A DNA stretch of 33,026 nucleotides from an uncultured Granulosicoccaceae bacterium (GTDB lineage: Bacteria; Pseudomonadota; Gammaproteobacteria; Granulosicoccales; Granulosicoccaceae): positions 1 through 33,026 of the forward strand of contig CALLBO010000086.1 in assembly GCA_937998875.1 (NCBI GenBank), written 5' to 3'. Shown here piece after piece: positions 8,817-18,184 of the stretch (positions within the stretch are counted from its first letter, which is position 1; each line of letters opens with the position of its first letter). Position numbers and translations under genes: made by a program. Under the pieces are notes generated by a model. That model did not search any database, had not been told where the DNA came from, and saw only the letters and a program-made list of their open reading frames with translations.

Positions 8817-10034
8817 CTAGCTCCGGTATTCAGCATTGATTTTTACATAATCGTACGACAGATCAGTAGTCCAAATACGGGCTGACTCCTCCCCCATACC
8901 AAGATCAATATGAATCGCCACATCCTCCTCTGCCATTATTGATGTGGCTTGCTGCTCATCATAAAGATCCGAAGGCTCACCTCTCTCAAGCACCGGTAAG
9001 TGCCCGATGTACAGCGATACTTCATGCATATTAAGGTTAGTCACTTTACTTCGTCCAATCGCGGCCAATATACGACCAAGATTCGGATCACCGGCAAAGA
9101 ATGCTGTTTTTACCAGCGGTGAGTGAGCTACGGTGAATGCGACCTTACGACAATCATCAACAGAGTTACCTCCGCTGACTTTAACTTCTATAAACCGAGT
9201 TGCACCTTCGCCATCACGAATAATGGATTGCGCCAGGTGAAGTGCTACGCTCTCTATAGCTTCCACAAAAACCTGCCACTCCGGGTGCGAAGTGCTTAAC
9301 AACCTGCTGTCTGCAACGCCGGTCGCCATTAAAACAAAAGCATCATTGGTGGAAGTATCACCATCGACGCTAATGCAATTGAATGTTTTATCACTCACGG
9401 ATTGAATCAGCTGCTGCAAAGAAAATGGATCAACCGCAGCGTCAGTGGCAACGAACGCCAACATGGTCGCCATATCCGGGTGGATCATGCCGGAGCCTTT
9501 GGAAATCCCGGTTATTGTCAGTGTCTGATTGTCTATCACGCATTGCGTCGAAATGCCTTTGGCAATCGTATCTGTAGTCATGATCGCTTCGGCAGCTGGG
9601 AACCAGTTATTTTCAGATAACGCGGGTATCAGTTGATCTATACCCGACTGCATCCGATCAACCGGCAATGGCTCACTGATGACACCGGTAGAGAATGGCA
9701 GCACCTGCGTTGCCTGCAGACCTGTACCGGACGCTACCTGTTGGCAAAGCATTAGCGCATCCGCCTCACCTTGTCTTCCGGTACCGGCATTGGCATTACC
9801 GGAGTTAATCAGCAGTGCACTGCAACTGGCCTGTTGCATGTGCTTCTTTGCGATCTCAACGGGTGCAGCACAATAAGCATTTTTAGTGAATACAGCCGCT
9901 GTCTGAGTACCGGGTTCAGCAACCATCAAAACCATATCGCTGTTGCCACTGGCTTTTATACCGCTGGCGCAGGTGGCGAGCCGAATACCACTTACCGGCA
10001 GCAATAGTTCAGGCGGAGAAAGTCCTACCGGCAT
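8817..10034 (-). CDS. argJ: Bifunctional glutamate N-acetyltransferase / N-acetylglutamate synthase-type ArgJ
   Basis: About 405 aa from the ATG at 10034, matching the family. An upstream in-frame TTG at 10055 would add seven residues, but the ATG has a very good Shine-Dalgarno (GGGAG, 6-7 bp upstream) and its N-terminus (PELLLPVSGIRLATCASGIK) matches ArgJ better. The autocleavage motif is visible as KGSGMIHPDMATMLAF: the precursor is cut before the Thr of ATML and that Thr becomes the nucleophile, giving alpha and beta chains. The C-terminal half has DGEGATRFIEV and AAIGRS. It moves the acetyl group from N-acetylornithine to glutamate in cyclic arginine synthesis. Whether it also uses acetyl-CoA cannot be read from sequence. 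It lies downstream of secA on the same strand, 154 bp away. Confidence 0.95.
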   Translation of the reverse strand: MPVGLSPPELLLPVSGIRLATCASGIKASGNSDMVLMVAEPGTQTAAVFTKNAYCAAPVEIAKKHMQQASCSALLINSGNANAGTGRQGEADALMLCQQVASGTGLQATQVLPFSTGVISEPLPVDRMQSGIDQLIPALSENNWFPAAEAIMTTDTIAKGISTQCVIDNQTLTITGISKGSGMIHPDMATMLAFVATDAAVDPFSLQQLIQSVSDKTFNCISVDGDTSTNDAFVLMATGVADSRLLSTSHPEWQVFVEAIESVALHLAQSIIRDGEGATRFIEVKVSGGNSVDDCRKVAFTVAHSPLVKTAFFAGDPNLGRILAAIGRSKVTNLNMHEVSLYIGHLPVLERGEPSDLYDEQQATSIMAEEDVAIHIDLGMGEESARIWTTDLSYDYVKINAEYRS

Positions 10035-10188
10035 GAGAAACTCCCGTGCTGGCAAAGCACAAAGTGAAATGGCATATAGCGAACGCTACTTGAACAATTA
10101 GCGTTATTCTAATTAACCAGCCAGGAAATAACTACCGGCGCGGTGCGTGTAGTGCGATTACGGCAGCGGCAATCTTATCTGAGTTGTC

Positions 10189-12939
10189 TCAGCCAAGCTG
10201 TCCGTGACAGCGCTTAAATTTCTTGCCTGAGCCACACCAGCATGGATCATTGCGACCTACCTTCGGCTGATCGCGCACAAATGTTTCCTCTGCTGCCGCA
10301 CCCGTGACTCCCGGGGATGCAGCTGTCGCAACAGCAGGGCCGGCGGCAGCAGGCGGGGCAGAGGCAGTCGGACTGGTTGCCGCAGCATGCTCATAGCTAA
10401 CCTCCTGCGGTCGCCGCGCCTCTGCTTCGGCTTCCGCGGCAGCAACCTCTTCCGGATCTCTTACCTGAACTCTGGCGAGTGTACCGACCACGTCTTTCTT
10501 GTACTCATCCAGCATCGCTGAGAACAGCTCAAAAGATTCTCTCTTGTATTCCTGCTTTGGATTTTTTTGAGCATAACCGCGCAGGTTAACGCTTTGTCTT
10601 AGATAGTCCATAGAGGCAAGATGCTCTTTCCAATGATCATCAAGCGTTTTAAGCAAGACAAACTTCTCAAACCGGCGCAGTGTTTCAGTACCGGCGCGTT
10701 CTTCAGTCTGCTTGTATTTTTCAGCAAGTTTTAGCGTGGCAAACTCGTTTAAGTCTTCCTCTTCAGCATCGGGTTCCTGTTCAAGATATGCCTTAAGATC
10801 AACATCTACGTCAAAGCGCTCTTTGATCGCTTCCCGGGCAGCTTCAAGATCCCAGCTATCATCCATGGAGCCCGGCACCACATAGTCGGCCATGAGAGCT
10901 TCAACTGCATCTTCACGCATGGCGTCAACCGTTTCTGTGACTTCCTCAGCTTCAATAATTTCATCACGTTGTTCATAAATTACTTTGCGCTGATCGTTGG
11001 CAACATCATCGTATTCAAGCAGGTGTTTTCTTATATCAAAGTTGTGGCCTTCAACTTTACGTTGTGCATTTTCAATTGCACGGGTAACCAGCTTATGCTC
11101 AATAGCTTCGCCCTCTTCCATACCAAGCTTCTGCATGATGTTACCGATACGCTCTGATGCGAATATGCGCATCAGATTATCTTCAAGAGAAAGATAAAAC
11201 CTAGATGAACCAGCGTCCCCCTGCCGGCCAGAACGACCACGCAGCTGATTGTCTATACGACGACTCTCATGGCGTTCGGTACCAATTATGTGCAGACCGC
11301 CTGCCTCTAAAACTTCAGCATGGCGCTTTTCCCAGGCGGAGGTACGAGCAGCTTTATCGGTATCTGTCACTTCTCCAATGCCACCGAGCTCAGATTCCAG
11401 GTTGCCGCCAAGCACGATATCAGTACCGCGGCCCGCCATATTGGTGGCGATAGTTACCGCGGCGGGTCTACCCGCATCGGCAATAATCTGTGCTTCACGC
11501 TCGTGCTGCTTGGCATTTAAAACTTCATGTGGAATATCTTTTTTGTTTAAAAGACCAGACAGATATTCTGATGTTTCAATAGACGTCGTACCCACCAGCA
11601 CCGGCTGCTTGCGTTGCACGCAGGACTCTATGTCTTCAACAATCGCATCATATTTCTCACGTTGCGTCAGGTAGATTAAATCCCCTCTGTCATCGCGAAT
11701 CATAGATTGATTAGTCGGTATTACCACAACCTCTAAACTATAGATTTGTTCAAACTCAAAAGCTTCGGTATCAGCGGTACCGGTCATACCCGCAAGCTTT
11801 TCATACAGCCTGAAATAGTTTTGATACGTAATGGAGGCAAGCGTCTGGTTTTCCTGCTGAATAGTGACGCCTTCTTTAGCCTCAATCGCCTGATGCAATC
11901 CATCTGACCATCTTCTACCCGCCATGGTACGACCGGTAAACTCATCAACGATGACTATCTGATCATTGCTGACGATGTAGTCAATATCTTTCTTGAAAAT
12001 AGCATGCGCACGTAGCGCCGCATTCAGGTGATGTAACAAACTGATGTTTGAGGCATCGTAGAGACTGTCATTTTCTTCTAGTAAGTCCTGCTCTGTGAGC
12101 AGAGACTCAATACGATCCATTCCGGTCTCTGTCAGAAAGACCTGCTTTGATTTTTCATCAATGGTGTAGTCACCCGGACCCTCTTCCTCAACAACTGCTT
12201 CAAGATTCGGTACAACCAGGTTTATTTTTGCGTAGGTTTCACTACTTTCGTTAGTCGGTCCGGAAATGATCAGCGGTGTCCGCGCTTCATCAATAAGAAT
12301 CGAATCTACCTCATCGACAATCGCATAATATAAATCGCGCTGTACCTTATCTTCTTTACTGAGCGCCATATTGTCGCGCAGATAGTCAAAACCAAACTCG
12401 TTATTGGTACCGTAAGTTACATCAGCCGCATAGGCTTCGCGGCGCGCCTCTGATGCGAGTCCACTGATGATGACACCGACTGACAGCCCCATATAGCGAT
12501 AGAGTTCTCCCATCCACTCAGAGTCGCGTTGGGCCAGATAGTCATTCACCGTAATAACATGGACACCGCGACCTTGCAGCGCGTTCAGGTACACCGCAGT
12601 TGTCGCAACCAGTGTCTTACCCTCACCGGTGCGCATCTCGGCAATCTTGCCATCATGCAGCACCGCCCCGCCGATAAACTGCACATCGTAGTGACGCATG
12701 CCAAGTGCACGGACACCCGCTTCCCGCACCGCGGCAAACGCCTCAGGCAGCAGGTCATCAAGCGTGGCTCCGTTTGCCAGGCGGGTTTTGAACTCTTCTG
12801 TTTTGGCTTTCAGCTGCTCGTCAGACAACGCTGCCATTTCATCGCTCAGTGCGGTTGCACCACTCACCGTTTGAGCGTATTGCTTGACGAGACGGTCGTT
12901 TCGACTGCCGACGAATTTTTTAACTATATTACCGAACAT
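10189..12939 (-). CDS. secA: Protein translocase ATPase SecA
   Basis: 916 aa from the ATG at 12939; an in-frame TTG at 12951 would add four residues. With the ATG start, Walker A MRTGEGKT falls at residues 102-109, as in E. coli. Further motifs are [20 protein letters not shown] (Walker B and motif II), [13 protein letters not shown] and [15 protein letters not shown] of the second nucleotide-binding fold, and a C-terminal zinc-binding tail [13 protein letters not shown] that contacts SecB and phospholipids. The linker before the tail is Ala/Pro-rich (about residues 860-890). SecA drives preproteins through SecYEG. No secM-like arrest gene is present upstream; instead a short ORF with a better Shine-Dalgarno overlaps the start. 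Confidence 0.97.
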   Translation of the reverse strand: MFGNIVKKFVGSRNDRLVKQYAQTVSGATALSDEMAALSDEQLKAKTEEFKTRLANGATLDDLLPEAFAAVREAGVRALGMRHYDVQFIGGAVLHDGKIAEMRTGEGKTLVATTAVYLNALQGRGVHVITVNDYLAQRDSEWMGELYRYMGLSVGVIISGLASEARREAYAADVTYGTNNEFGFDYLRDNMALSKEDKVQRDLYYAIVDEVDSILIDEARTPLIISGPTNESSETYAKINLVVPNLEAVVEEEGPGDYTIDEKSKQVFLTETGMDRIESLLTEQDLLEENDSLYDASNISLLHHLNAALRAHAIFKKDIDYIVSNDQIVIVDEFTGRTMAGRRWSDGLHQAIEAKEGVTIQQENQTLASITYQNYFRLYEKLAGMTGTADTEAFEFEQIYSLEVVVIPTNQSMIRDDRGDLIYLTQREKYDAIVEDIESCVQRKQPVLVGTTSIETSEYLSGLLNKKDIPHEVLNAKQHEREAQIIADAGRPAAVTIATNMAGRGTDIVLGGNLESELGGIGEVTDTDKAARTSAWEKRHAEVLEAGGLHIIGTERHESRRIDNQLRGRSGRQGDAGSSRFYLSLEDNLMRIFASERIGNIMQKLGMEEGEAIEHKLVTRAIENAQRKVEGHNFDIRKHLLEYDDVANDQRKVIYEQRDEIIEAEEVTETVDAMREDAVEALMADYVVPGSMDDSWDLEAAREAIKERFDVDVDLKAYLEQEPDAEEEDLNEFATLKLAEKYKQTEERAGTETLRRFEKFVLLKTLDDHWKEHLASMDYLRQSVNLRGYAQKNPKQEYKRESFELFSAMLDEYKKDVVGTLARVQVRDPEEVAAAEAEAEARRPQEVSYEHAAATSPTASAPPAAAGPAVATAASPGVTGAAAEETFVRDQPKVGRNDPCWCGSGKKFKRCHGQLG

Positions 12940-12955
12940 CTGGCTTACCAATCAT
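12929..12955 (-). CDS. Possible 8-codon upstream ORF overlapping the secA start
   Basis: Reading the minus strand, AGGA (12965-12962) lies 6 nt before an ATG at 12955, opening an eight-codon frame, MIGKPDVR, that stops with TAA at 12929, 11 nt inside secA. The secA ATG itself (12939) has only a weak GGTAAG upstream. This is therefore the best ribosome-binding site in the leader. It could couple or limit secA translation. A chance short ORF is also possible; no conservation evidence is available here. Confidence 0.35.
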   Translation of the reverse strand: MIGKPDVR

Positions 12956-13192
12956 CGCTGATCCTGCGCTGTGCGTTGCGGAGGCATGTGCATCCACGAG
13001 TGTTTGAAATCTATGAAGAATAATATCAGTTTGGCTATCAGATTGGACCTGATTAACGCGCTATGACCAATCCGACTACCATGGGTTATGGGGGCATACG
13101 CGCTGTTTTCCACCTAAAACCTGGTAACAACCCAACCACTATGCAATTTCGACGCACAGTTGGGTCACGTAGCAGTCAAGCATTTGGCAGCA

Positions 13193-13513
13193 ATGGACAA
13201 TCTGGATAGACTAGCCGTCATGCGCGAGATAAACAGTTTTCACGATTCCGAGTTCGTAAGACGAGCACGGCGTTGGCAGCAACTGAAAAAAATCCTGGAT
13301 AAAGCGCTGCCGCCTGAGTTTATGACGAAAGTCAGCTACGCGAATCTCGACAATGGCAAATTAACTATTTTTTCCGATGCGCCGGAATGGACCAGCCGCA
13401 TGCGCTTTTACAGCGCTGAAATTATTGAATTTTTCGAGAAGGAAAATCTCAAAGTTGTCGATGTGCAGGCGCGAACCATTCCGAGCCCGGAGGCAAAACC
13501 CCCGGGTGGATAA
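13193..13513 (+). CDS. dciA: DciA-like protein (DUF721 family), candidate helicase-loading partner
   Basis: Small protein of about 106 aa from ATG 13193; other in-frame starts are TTG 13160 and ATG 13220, and none has a good Shine-Dalgarno. The segment WQQLKKILDKALPPEF, followed by YANLDNGKLTIFSDAPEWTSR and MRFYSAEIIEFF, matches the DUF721 pattern (leucine-rich helix, then a beta strand with the W-x-x-R-L/M-R motif). It ends in a Pro-rich tail. In many bacteria without DnaC this family loads the replicative helicase DnaB. A DUF721 gene between lpxC and secA is a recurrent gammaproteobacterial arrangement, which supports the call. It is divergent from secA and convergent with lpxC, so it must have its own promoter. 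Family assignment is from pattern recognition. Confidence 0.72.
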   Translation: MDNLDRLAVMREINSFHDSEFVRRARRWQQLKKILDKALPPEFMTKVSYANLDNGKLTIFSDAPEWTSRMRFYSAEIIEFFEKENLKVVDVQARTIPSPEAKPPGG

Positions 13514-13544
13514 TTCTAAATAACAATGGCAACAGGCAAATAAG

Positions 13545-14477
13545 CTAGGCTGGCTGCAGCTCAGGCTCTGCCGACACCAAGGGTTGAGTGTAGGCTATCG
13601 GGCTCTGGCTTTCGTCGAAGGTGACTTCTTCCCAACATTCGGGTTTTGAGAGGAGTTCCCGCACCAGCATGTTGTTCAGGCCGTGCCCGGATTTATAGCC
13701 TGACAATTCACCGATCACACCGCAACCCAGCTGAAACAAGTCACCAATAGAATCGAGAATCTTGTGGCGGACAAATTCATCACCGTAACGCAGCCCGTCG
13801 GTGTTCAATACTTTGTAGTTATCCACCACAATTGCATTGTCAAGACACCCGCCGAGTGCCAGATTGCGCTCACGCAAAGCTTCGATATCACTCATGAATC
13901 CGAAGGTTCTCGCACGACTGATTTCGCGTACGAAAGAGGAGGATGAAAAGTCGATCGAGGCACGCTGCGACCCTTCAGAGATTGCCGGGTGCTTGAAATT
14001 GATTTCGAAATTCACACGAAAGCCGTCATATGGATCCAATCTGGCCCATTTATCGTCTTCTTCGACATAGAGCGGCTTTTTGATGCGGATAAAGCGTTTT
14101 GCTGCAACCTGCTCCTTAATGCCGGCCGACTGAATCAAAAAGATAAACGGCGCTGAGCTGCCATCCATAATCGGCACTTCGCGCGCGCTCACGTCGACAA
14201 AGCAGTTGTCGATACCAAGCCCGGCAAATGCTGCCATCAAGTGTTCTATGGTAGAGACCGTATTGCCCGCGTCATCACCTATTGTGGTCGCAAGCTCTGT
14301 TGAGACCACGTTCAGTGCGGTTGCTGGAATGGCAGCTACCTGATCACCGACGTGACGGCGGAACACAATACCGGTATTCACGGGAGCTGGCGCGAGCGTC
14401 AGGTAGACTTTGCGACCTGTGTGCAGTCCGACTCCTGTGGCGTTAATGGTATTGTTTAAGGTACGTTGGCAAATCAC
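13545..14477 (-). CDS. lpxC: UDP-3-O-acyl-N-acetylglucosamine deacetylase
   Basis: 310 aa, the usual LpxC length. The start is GTG at 14477 with AAGGA about 10 bp upstream; the N-terminus [21 protein letters not shown] aligns with the family start. Zinc ligand and catalytic residues are visible: [10 protein letters not shown] (His79), the [13 protein letters not shown] region with the Asp ligand, and YKSGHGLNN with the C-terminal catalytic His. It removes the acetyl group from UDP-3-O-acyl-GlcNAc, the committed step of lipid A synthesis, in the cytosol. It is the last gene of the dcw cluster but is separated from ftsZ by 282 bp including a stem-loop, so it probably has its own promoter. In E. 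coli LpxC is controlled by FtsH proteolysis of its C-terminus; the tail here differs (ending SAEPELQPA). Confidence 0.97.
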   Translation of the reverse strand: MICQRTLNNTINATGVGLHTGRKVYLTLAPAPVNTGIVFRRHVGDQVAAIPATALNVVSTELATTIGDDAGNTVSTIEHLMAAFAGLGIDNCFVDVSAREVPIMDGSSAPFIFLIQSAGIKEQVAAKRFIRIKKPLYVEEDDKWARLDPYDGFRVNFEINFKHPAISEGSQRASIDFSSSSFVREISRARTFGFMSDIEALRERNLALGGCLDNAIVVDNYKVLNTDGLRYGDEFVRHKILDSIGDLFQLGCGVIGELSGYKSGHGLNNMLVRELLSKPECWEEVTFDESQSPIAYTQPLVSAEPELQPA

Positions 14478-14693
14478 CTTATTATTATCCTTCTTCCAGG
14501 CGGCTTTAGTATTGACCTAGTTATTATTTTGTAGGCCCGAATCCAGACGGTGACTGAACAGTCGACTTTGTCCGAACCGCAGATGGTAAAGGAAGGCGAT
14601 TTTAACCACCATAACTCTTAAGCGATGGTAACTATCGGCAGCTAGCCCCGGTATTTAACAGGGTTCAGCCCGGAAAACGACAGTAAGAGGACA

Positions 14694-14718
14694 ACGCGGC
14701 ACATCTCCTGTGCCGCGT
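14694..14718. other. 10-bp GC-rich stem-loop downstream of ftsZ
   Basis: ACGCGGCACA (14694-14703) and TGTGCCGCGT (14709-14718) form a perfect stem with loop TCTCC, 41 bp past the ftsZ stop. On the minus strand, the direction of ftsZ, the stem is followed by TGTCCTCT rather than a T-run. On the plus strand it is followed by GTTTT. It may be a weak terminator, an mRNA-stabilising end for ftsZ, or a processing site between ftsZ and lpxC. The rest of the ftsZ-lpxC gap holds no ORF I can support. Confidence 0.6.
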
Positions 14719-14759
14719 GTTTTCAGACCCCGCACAACCAGGTATGCGGTGATCGACGG

Positions 14760-16088
14760 TTAATCCGCTTGTCTGCGCAGAAATGTCGGCAGATCCAGGT
14801 AGGTCATTTCGCCGTCGTTGGGTCCCGAATTATCATAGCTGACCGGATCCGGCCGCGACACACGCTGCCGACGCGGCTGCTCATAACCTCGGTCATTGCC
14901 TCGACCGTTGCCTCGATCATTGCCCCTTTCCCGGGAAGAGTACCCATCAGCAGGCGAGGCCGATCGCATCGGAGAAACCTTACGTGATGCGCGCTCCACT
15001 GCAGGCTTTTCGTACTGACCGAATTCAGCCGTGACCCCGGATGGACTGTCTGCCGTGCCAACTCCCCGGGTCGCATCAAAGGATTTGCGACCATCGCTGG
15101 AACGTACAACACGCATTGGTTTGCGCAGCTGCTCTCCTTCAAGGCCGGAGGCCACCACGGTGACGCGAATCTCTCCTTCCATCTCACTATTAATAGAAGT
15201 ACCGATCACAACGTTTGCATCGGGTGACGCAATACCTGCCAGAACATCACCGACGGTCTCGTACTCACGAATAGACAAATCAGCACCTGCGGTGATGTTA
15301 CAGATAATACCGCGAGCGCCTTTGAGGTTGATATCATCGAGCAACGGACTTTCCGTTGCGGCACGGGCCGCATCAGCTGCACGGCTCTCACCATGAGCGC
15401 TGCCAGTACCCATCATGGCCTGACCCATTTCAGACATCACCGATTTCACATCAGCAAAGTCAACATTGATTAAACCTGGATTGGTAATGATTTCTGCAAT
15501 ACCCTGCACCGCATTTTTAAGTACATCGTTAGCCGCTTTGAACGCCTGCAACATAGTGACGTTGGTTGGCAGATTAGTGAGCAGTTTTTCATTAGGTACA
15601 ACAATCAGTGAATCTACGTGTTGGCGCAGTTCAACAAGACCATCTTCGGCAACTTTCTTACGCTTACCACCTTCGAATGGAAACGGCTTGGTCACAACTG
15701 CAACAGTCAGCACGCCCAGCTCTTTTGCAATTGATGCAATTACGGGAATCGCACCGGTGCCGGTACCACCCCCCATACCGGCAGTCAGAAACAGCATATC
15801 CGCACCACTGATCACCTGATGAATGTGATCTCTGTCTTCCTGCGCTGCCTGACGACCAATATCAGGGTTGGTTCCGGCACCCAGACCATTAGTGATTTCA
15901 GAGCCTATCTGAATGGTGTTTTTGGCACCCATTTTTGAGAGCACCTGCGCATCAGTATTAACACAGATGTACTCAACACCCTGTATGTTGGCATTCATCA
16001 TGTGATCAACAGCGTTACCGCCACCGCCACCGACACCCATCACTTTGATTACTGCCGCTTGCGGATCTTTTGTATCGTATTGGAACAT
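14760..16088 (-). CDS. ftsZ: Cell division GTPase FtsZ
   Basis: About 442 aa from the ATG at 16088. GTG 16097 and ATG 16094 are also in frame, but GAGGG is best spaced for the internal ATG, giving MFQYDTKDPQ. The tubulin signature GGGTGTG is present in the motif MGGGTGTGAIPVIA, and the T7 synergy loop appears as NVDFADVKSVM. The globular domain ends near residue 320. A disordered linker follows, containing a repetitive RGND-RGNG-RGND segment. The last residues, DLPTFLRRQAD, are the conserved C-terminal peptide that binds FtsA and ZipA. FtsZ forms the Z-ring at midcell. It lies 37 bp downstream of ftsA. Confidence 0.98.
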   Translation of the reverse strand: MFQYDTKDPQAAVIKVMGVGGGGGNAVDHMMNANIQGVEYICVNTDAQVLSKMGAKNTIQIGSEITNGLGAGTNPDIGRQAAQEDRDHIHQVISGADMLFLTAGMGGGTGTGAIPVIASIAKELGVLTVAVVTKPFPFEGGKRKKVAEDGLVELRQHVDSLIVVPNEKLLTNLPTNVTMLQAFKAANDVLKNAVQGIAEIITNPGLINVDFADVKSVMSEMGQAMMGTGSAHGESRAADAARAATESPLLDDINLKGARGIICNITAGADLSIREYETVGDVLAGIASPDANVVIGTSINSEMEGEIRVTVVASGLEGEQLRKPMRVVRSSDGRKSFDATRGVGTADSPSGVTAEFGQYEKPAVERASRKVSPMRSASPADGYSSRERGNDRGNGRGNDRGYEQPRRQRVSRPDPVSYDNSGPNDGEMTYLDLPTFLRRQAD

Positions 16089-16125
16089 TCTCATCACCCT
16101 CGGTTATTTATATAAATTTAAATTG

Positions 16126-17364
16126 TCAGAAATTTCTTTTGAACCATGCTTTCATTCGTTCAAACACACCATCCTCTGTCACTCCTCCCCTTGCATTACT
16201 CTCTAACTTCGAACCTCCCGATTTTTGCCCATACATTAGCAGGCCGACTCCCGTAGCATGTATGGGGTTACAAACCACATCCACTAACCCTGATATGTTT
16301 TGTGGCTCTCCGAGCCTGACCGGCATATGAAATACTTCTTCCGCCAGCTCAACCACTCCCTGAATCTTGGAACTACCTCCGGTTAACACTATTCCGGAGG
16401 CACACATTTCGTCATAACCACTACGTTTGAGCTCTTCCTGCACAAGCGATAGCAGTTCTTCGTAACGCGCCTCGACAACTTCAGCCAGCACCTGACTTTC
16501 CAATTCTTTCGGGTCACGATCCCCAACACCCGGCACTTCTATCACATCGTGTGGTGCAGCTAGCTGCTGCAACGCACAGGCATATCGGACTTTAATATCC
16601 TCCGCGTGAGGTGTCGGGGTACGAAATGCAACAGCGATGTCATTGGTTACCTGATCACCCGCAATCGGTATCACCGCCGTATGGCGGATAGCACCATCGG
16701 TAAACACTGCGATATCTGTTGTGCCACCACCGATATCCACAAGACAAACACCAAGATCCTTTTCATCTTCTGTTAATACCGAGTATGAGGAAGCAAGCTG
16801 TTCAAGGATGATGTCATCAACCTCCAGGCCACAGCGCTGAATACACTTGGCAATGTTCTGTGCTGCACTTACCGACCCTGTTACCAGGTGCACTTTGGCT
16901 TCAAGACGCACACCGGACATACCTATTGGCTCGCGTATACCCTCCTGGTTATCGATGATGAACTCCTGCGGTAGTACATGCAGGATTTTCTGATCCGCCG
17001 GAATTGCCACCGCTTTAGCTGCATCAATAACCCGCTCAACATCCCCTGCGGTAACTTCACCATCACGGATCGCGACAATACCGTGTGAGTTCATACTTTT
17101 TATATGACTTCCGGCAATACCGGCATAGACAGAACCTATCTGAACACCGGCCATCAACTCGGCCTCGTTTACAGCATCCTGAATCGCACCAACTGTCGAT
17201 TCAATATTAATCACCACACCCTTTTTTAGACCTTGTGACGGTCGATGCCCGAGGCCAATGATTTCAATTTGATCCTCATTAACGACCTTGGCCACAATGG
17301 CAACAATTTTGGTCGTTCCAATGTCCAGACCAACTACAATTTTTTGATCCTGATTAGCAGCCAT
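16126..17364 (-). CDS. ftsA: Cell division actin homologue FtsA
   Basis: 412 aa. Actin-family ATP-binding motifs are visible: VGLDIGTTKIVAIVAKV near residues 12-28 (phosphate 1), CLVDIGGGTTDIAVF (phosphate 2) and IVLTGGSSKIQGV (adenosine). The C-terminal FERMKAWFKRNF is the amphipathic helix that tethers FtsA to the inner membrane. It links FtsZ filaments to the membrane and signals to the later divisome. It starts 1 bp after the ftsQ stop, so the genes are coupled. Confidence 0.98.
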   Translation of the reverse strand: MAANQDQKIVVGLDIGTTKIVAIVAKVVNEDQIEIIGLGHRPSQGLKKGVVINIESTVGAIQDAVNEAELMAGVQIGSVYAGIAGSHIKSMNSHGIVAIRDGEVTAGDVERVIDAAKAVAIPADQKILHVLPQEFIIDNQEGIREPIGMSGVRLEAKVHLVTGSVSAAQNIAKCIQRCGLEVDDIILEQLASSYSVLTEDEKDLGVCLVDIGGGTTDIAVFTDGAIRHTAVIPIAGDQVTNDIAVAFRTPTPHAEDIKVRYACALQQLAAPHDVIEVPGVGDRDPKELESQVLAEVVEARYEELLSLVQEELKRSGYDEMCASGIVLTGGSSKIQGVVELAEEVFHMPVRLGEPQNISGLVDVVCNPIHATGVGLLMYGQKSGGSKLESNARGGVTEDGVFERMKAWFKRNF

Positions 17365-17365
17365 T

Positions 17366-18184
17366 TCACTGAACCCTCAAATTTTCAGATACGGTACTTT
17401 TGCGTGCCATGGCAAATCCGTTTGTGTAACGCATATCTACCTTCGCTATATCGTCATACACGGGGGCTACGTATGGACGAAAAATCTCGGAAAACCTTTT
17501 TATTCTTTTTTCCACTTCCCTATGACCTATCACTACTTTTACATCATTCTTCAGGTGCAGCGTTAGAGAGCGGCGCTCATCCTCCACCATACCTTCCAGC
17601 GGTGCCTCTACCGCATCGAGCATAGATCTGGTTTGATTAAGTAACTTAATTAGCGGAACATGACGTCGCTCCGGTGAGTAAAGCACCGGTAAGCCATCTA
17701 TTAATTCCTGCAGCTCAGGTTCCTGTGCACCACCCAGTTCAGGTGGTGAGAAAAGTTTAAAACCTGCCGTTACTAACGACTTATCACCCCATCGGGCAAT
17801 TGGCTTGTGTTCCTCAACATGCACAGTAATGCTCTCTGGCCAGACGCGCCGCACATACGCGTTCTTCACCCACGGCAATTGTTCTACATTGCGTTGTATA
17901 TTCTCAATATCAAGATTAAAGAATCCTCTTGAGGCCTGCGTCATCACCCGATCACGCATCACGTCTTTATCTGCAAACTGATACACCCCTTCTACGACAA
18001 CACTTCGAATTGGAAAACGCCCCGGATTTCTGAAATGTTCAATTGCGAGTTGCGCCAGGAAAAATGCGATTAGTGCAAATATCCCGACAACCAACGCACG
18101 GCCCAGCGATGCCACAACCCGTTCTGACGAGGTGGGCAGCACCGGTGTATGGTCGCGGAATTTGTTTACCTGTACGTTGTTCAC
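17366..18184 (-). CDS. ftsQ: Cell division protein FtsQ
   Basis: 272 aa, bitopic. A short cytoplasmic N-terminus precedes the single membrane helix VVGIFALIAFFLAQLAI (about residues 33-50). A periplasmic POTRA domain follows, beginning IRSVVVEGVYQF with the hallmark NLDIENIQRNVEQLPWVK and YVRRVWPESITVHVEEH, and then the FtsQ beta domain with the MRYTNGFAM strand near the C-terminus that engages FtsB in E. coli. Its ATG overlaps the ddl stop by 4 bp (ATGA). Divisome scaffold in the FtsQLB complex. Confidence 0.95.
   Translation of the reverse strand: MNNVQVNKFRDHTPVLPTSSERVVASLGRALVVGIFALIAFFLAQLAIEHFRNPGRFPIRSVVVEGVYQFADKDVMRDRVMTQASRGFFNLDIENIQRNVEQLPWVKNAYVRRVWPESITVHVEEHKPIARWGDKSLVTAGFKLFSPPELGGAQEPELQELIDGLPVLYSPERRHVPLIKLLNQTRSMLDAVEAPLEGMVEDERRSLTLHLKNDVKVVIGHREVEKRIKRFSEIFRPYVAPVYDDIAKVDMRYTNGFAMARKSTVSENLRVQ

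Noticed and set aside
10969..11674. Plus-strand frames up to 141 aa inside secA
   Set aside because: Antisense shadows of a fully conserved SecA; no start site or domain support.
12956..13159. secM-like leader gene upstream of secA
   Set aside because: No ORF on the secA strand encodes an arrest peptide of that type; the position is taken by the divergent dciA gene.
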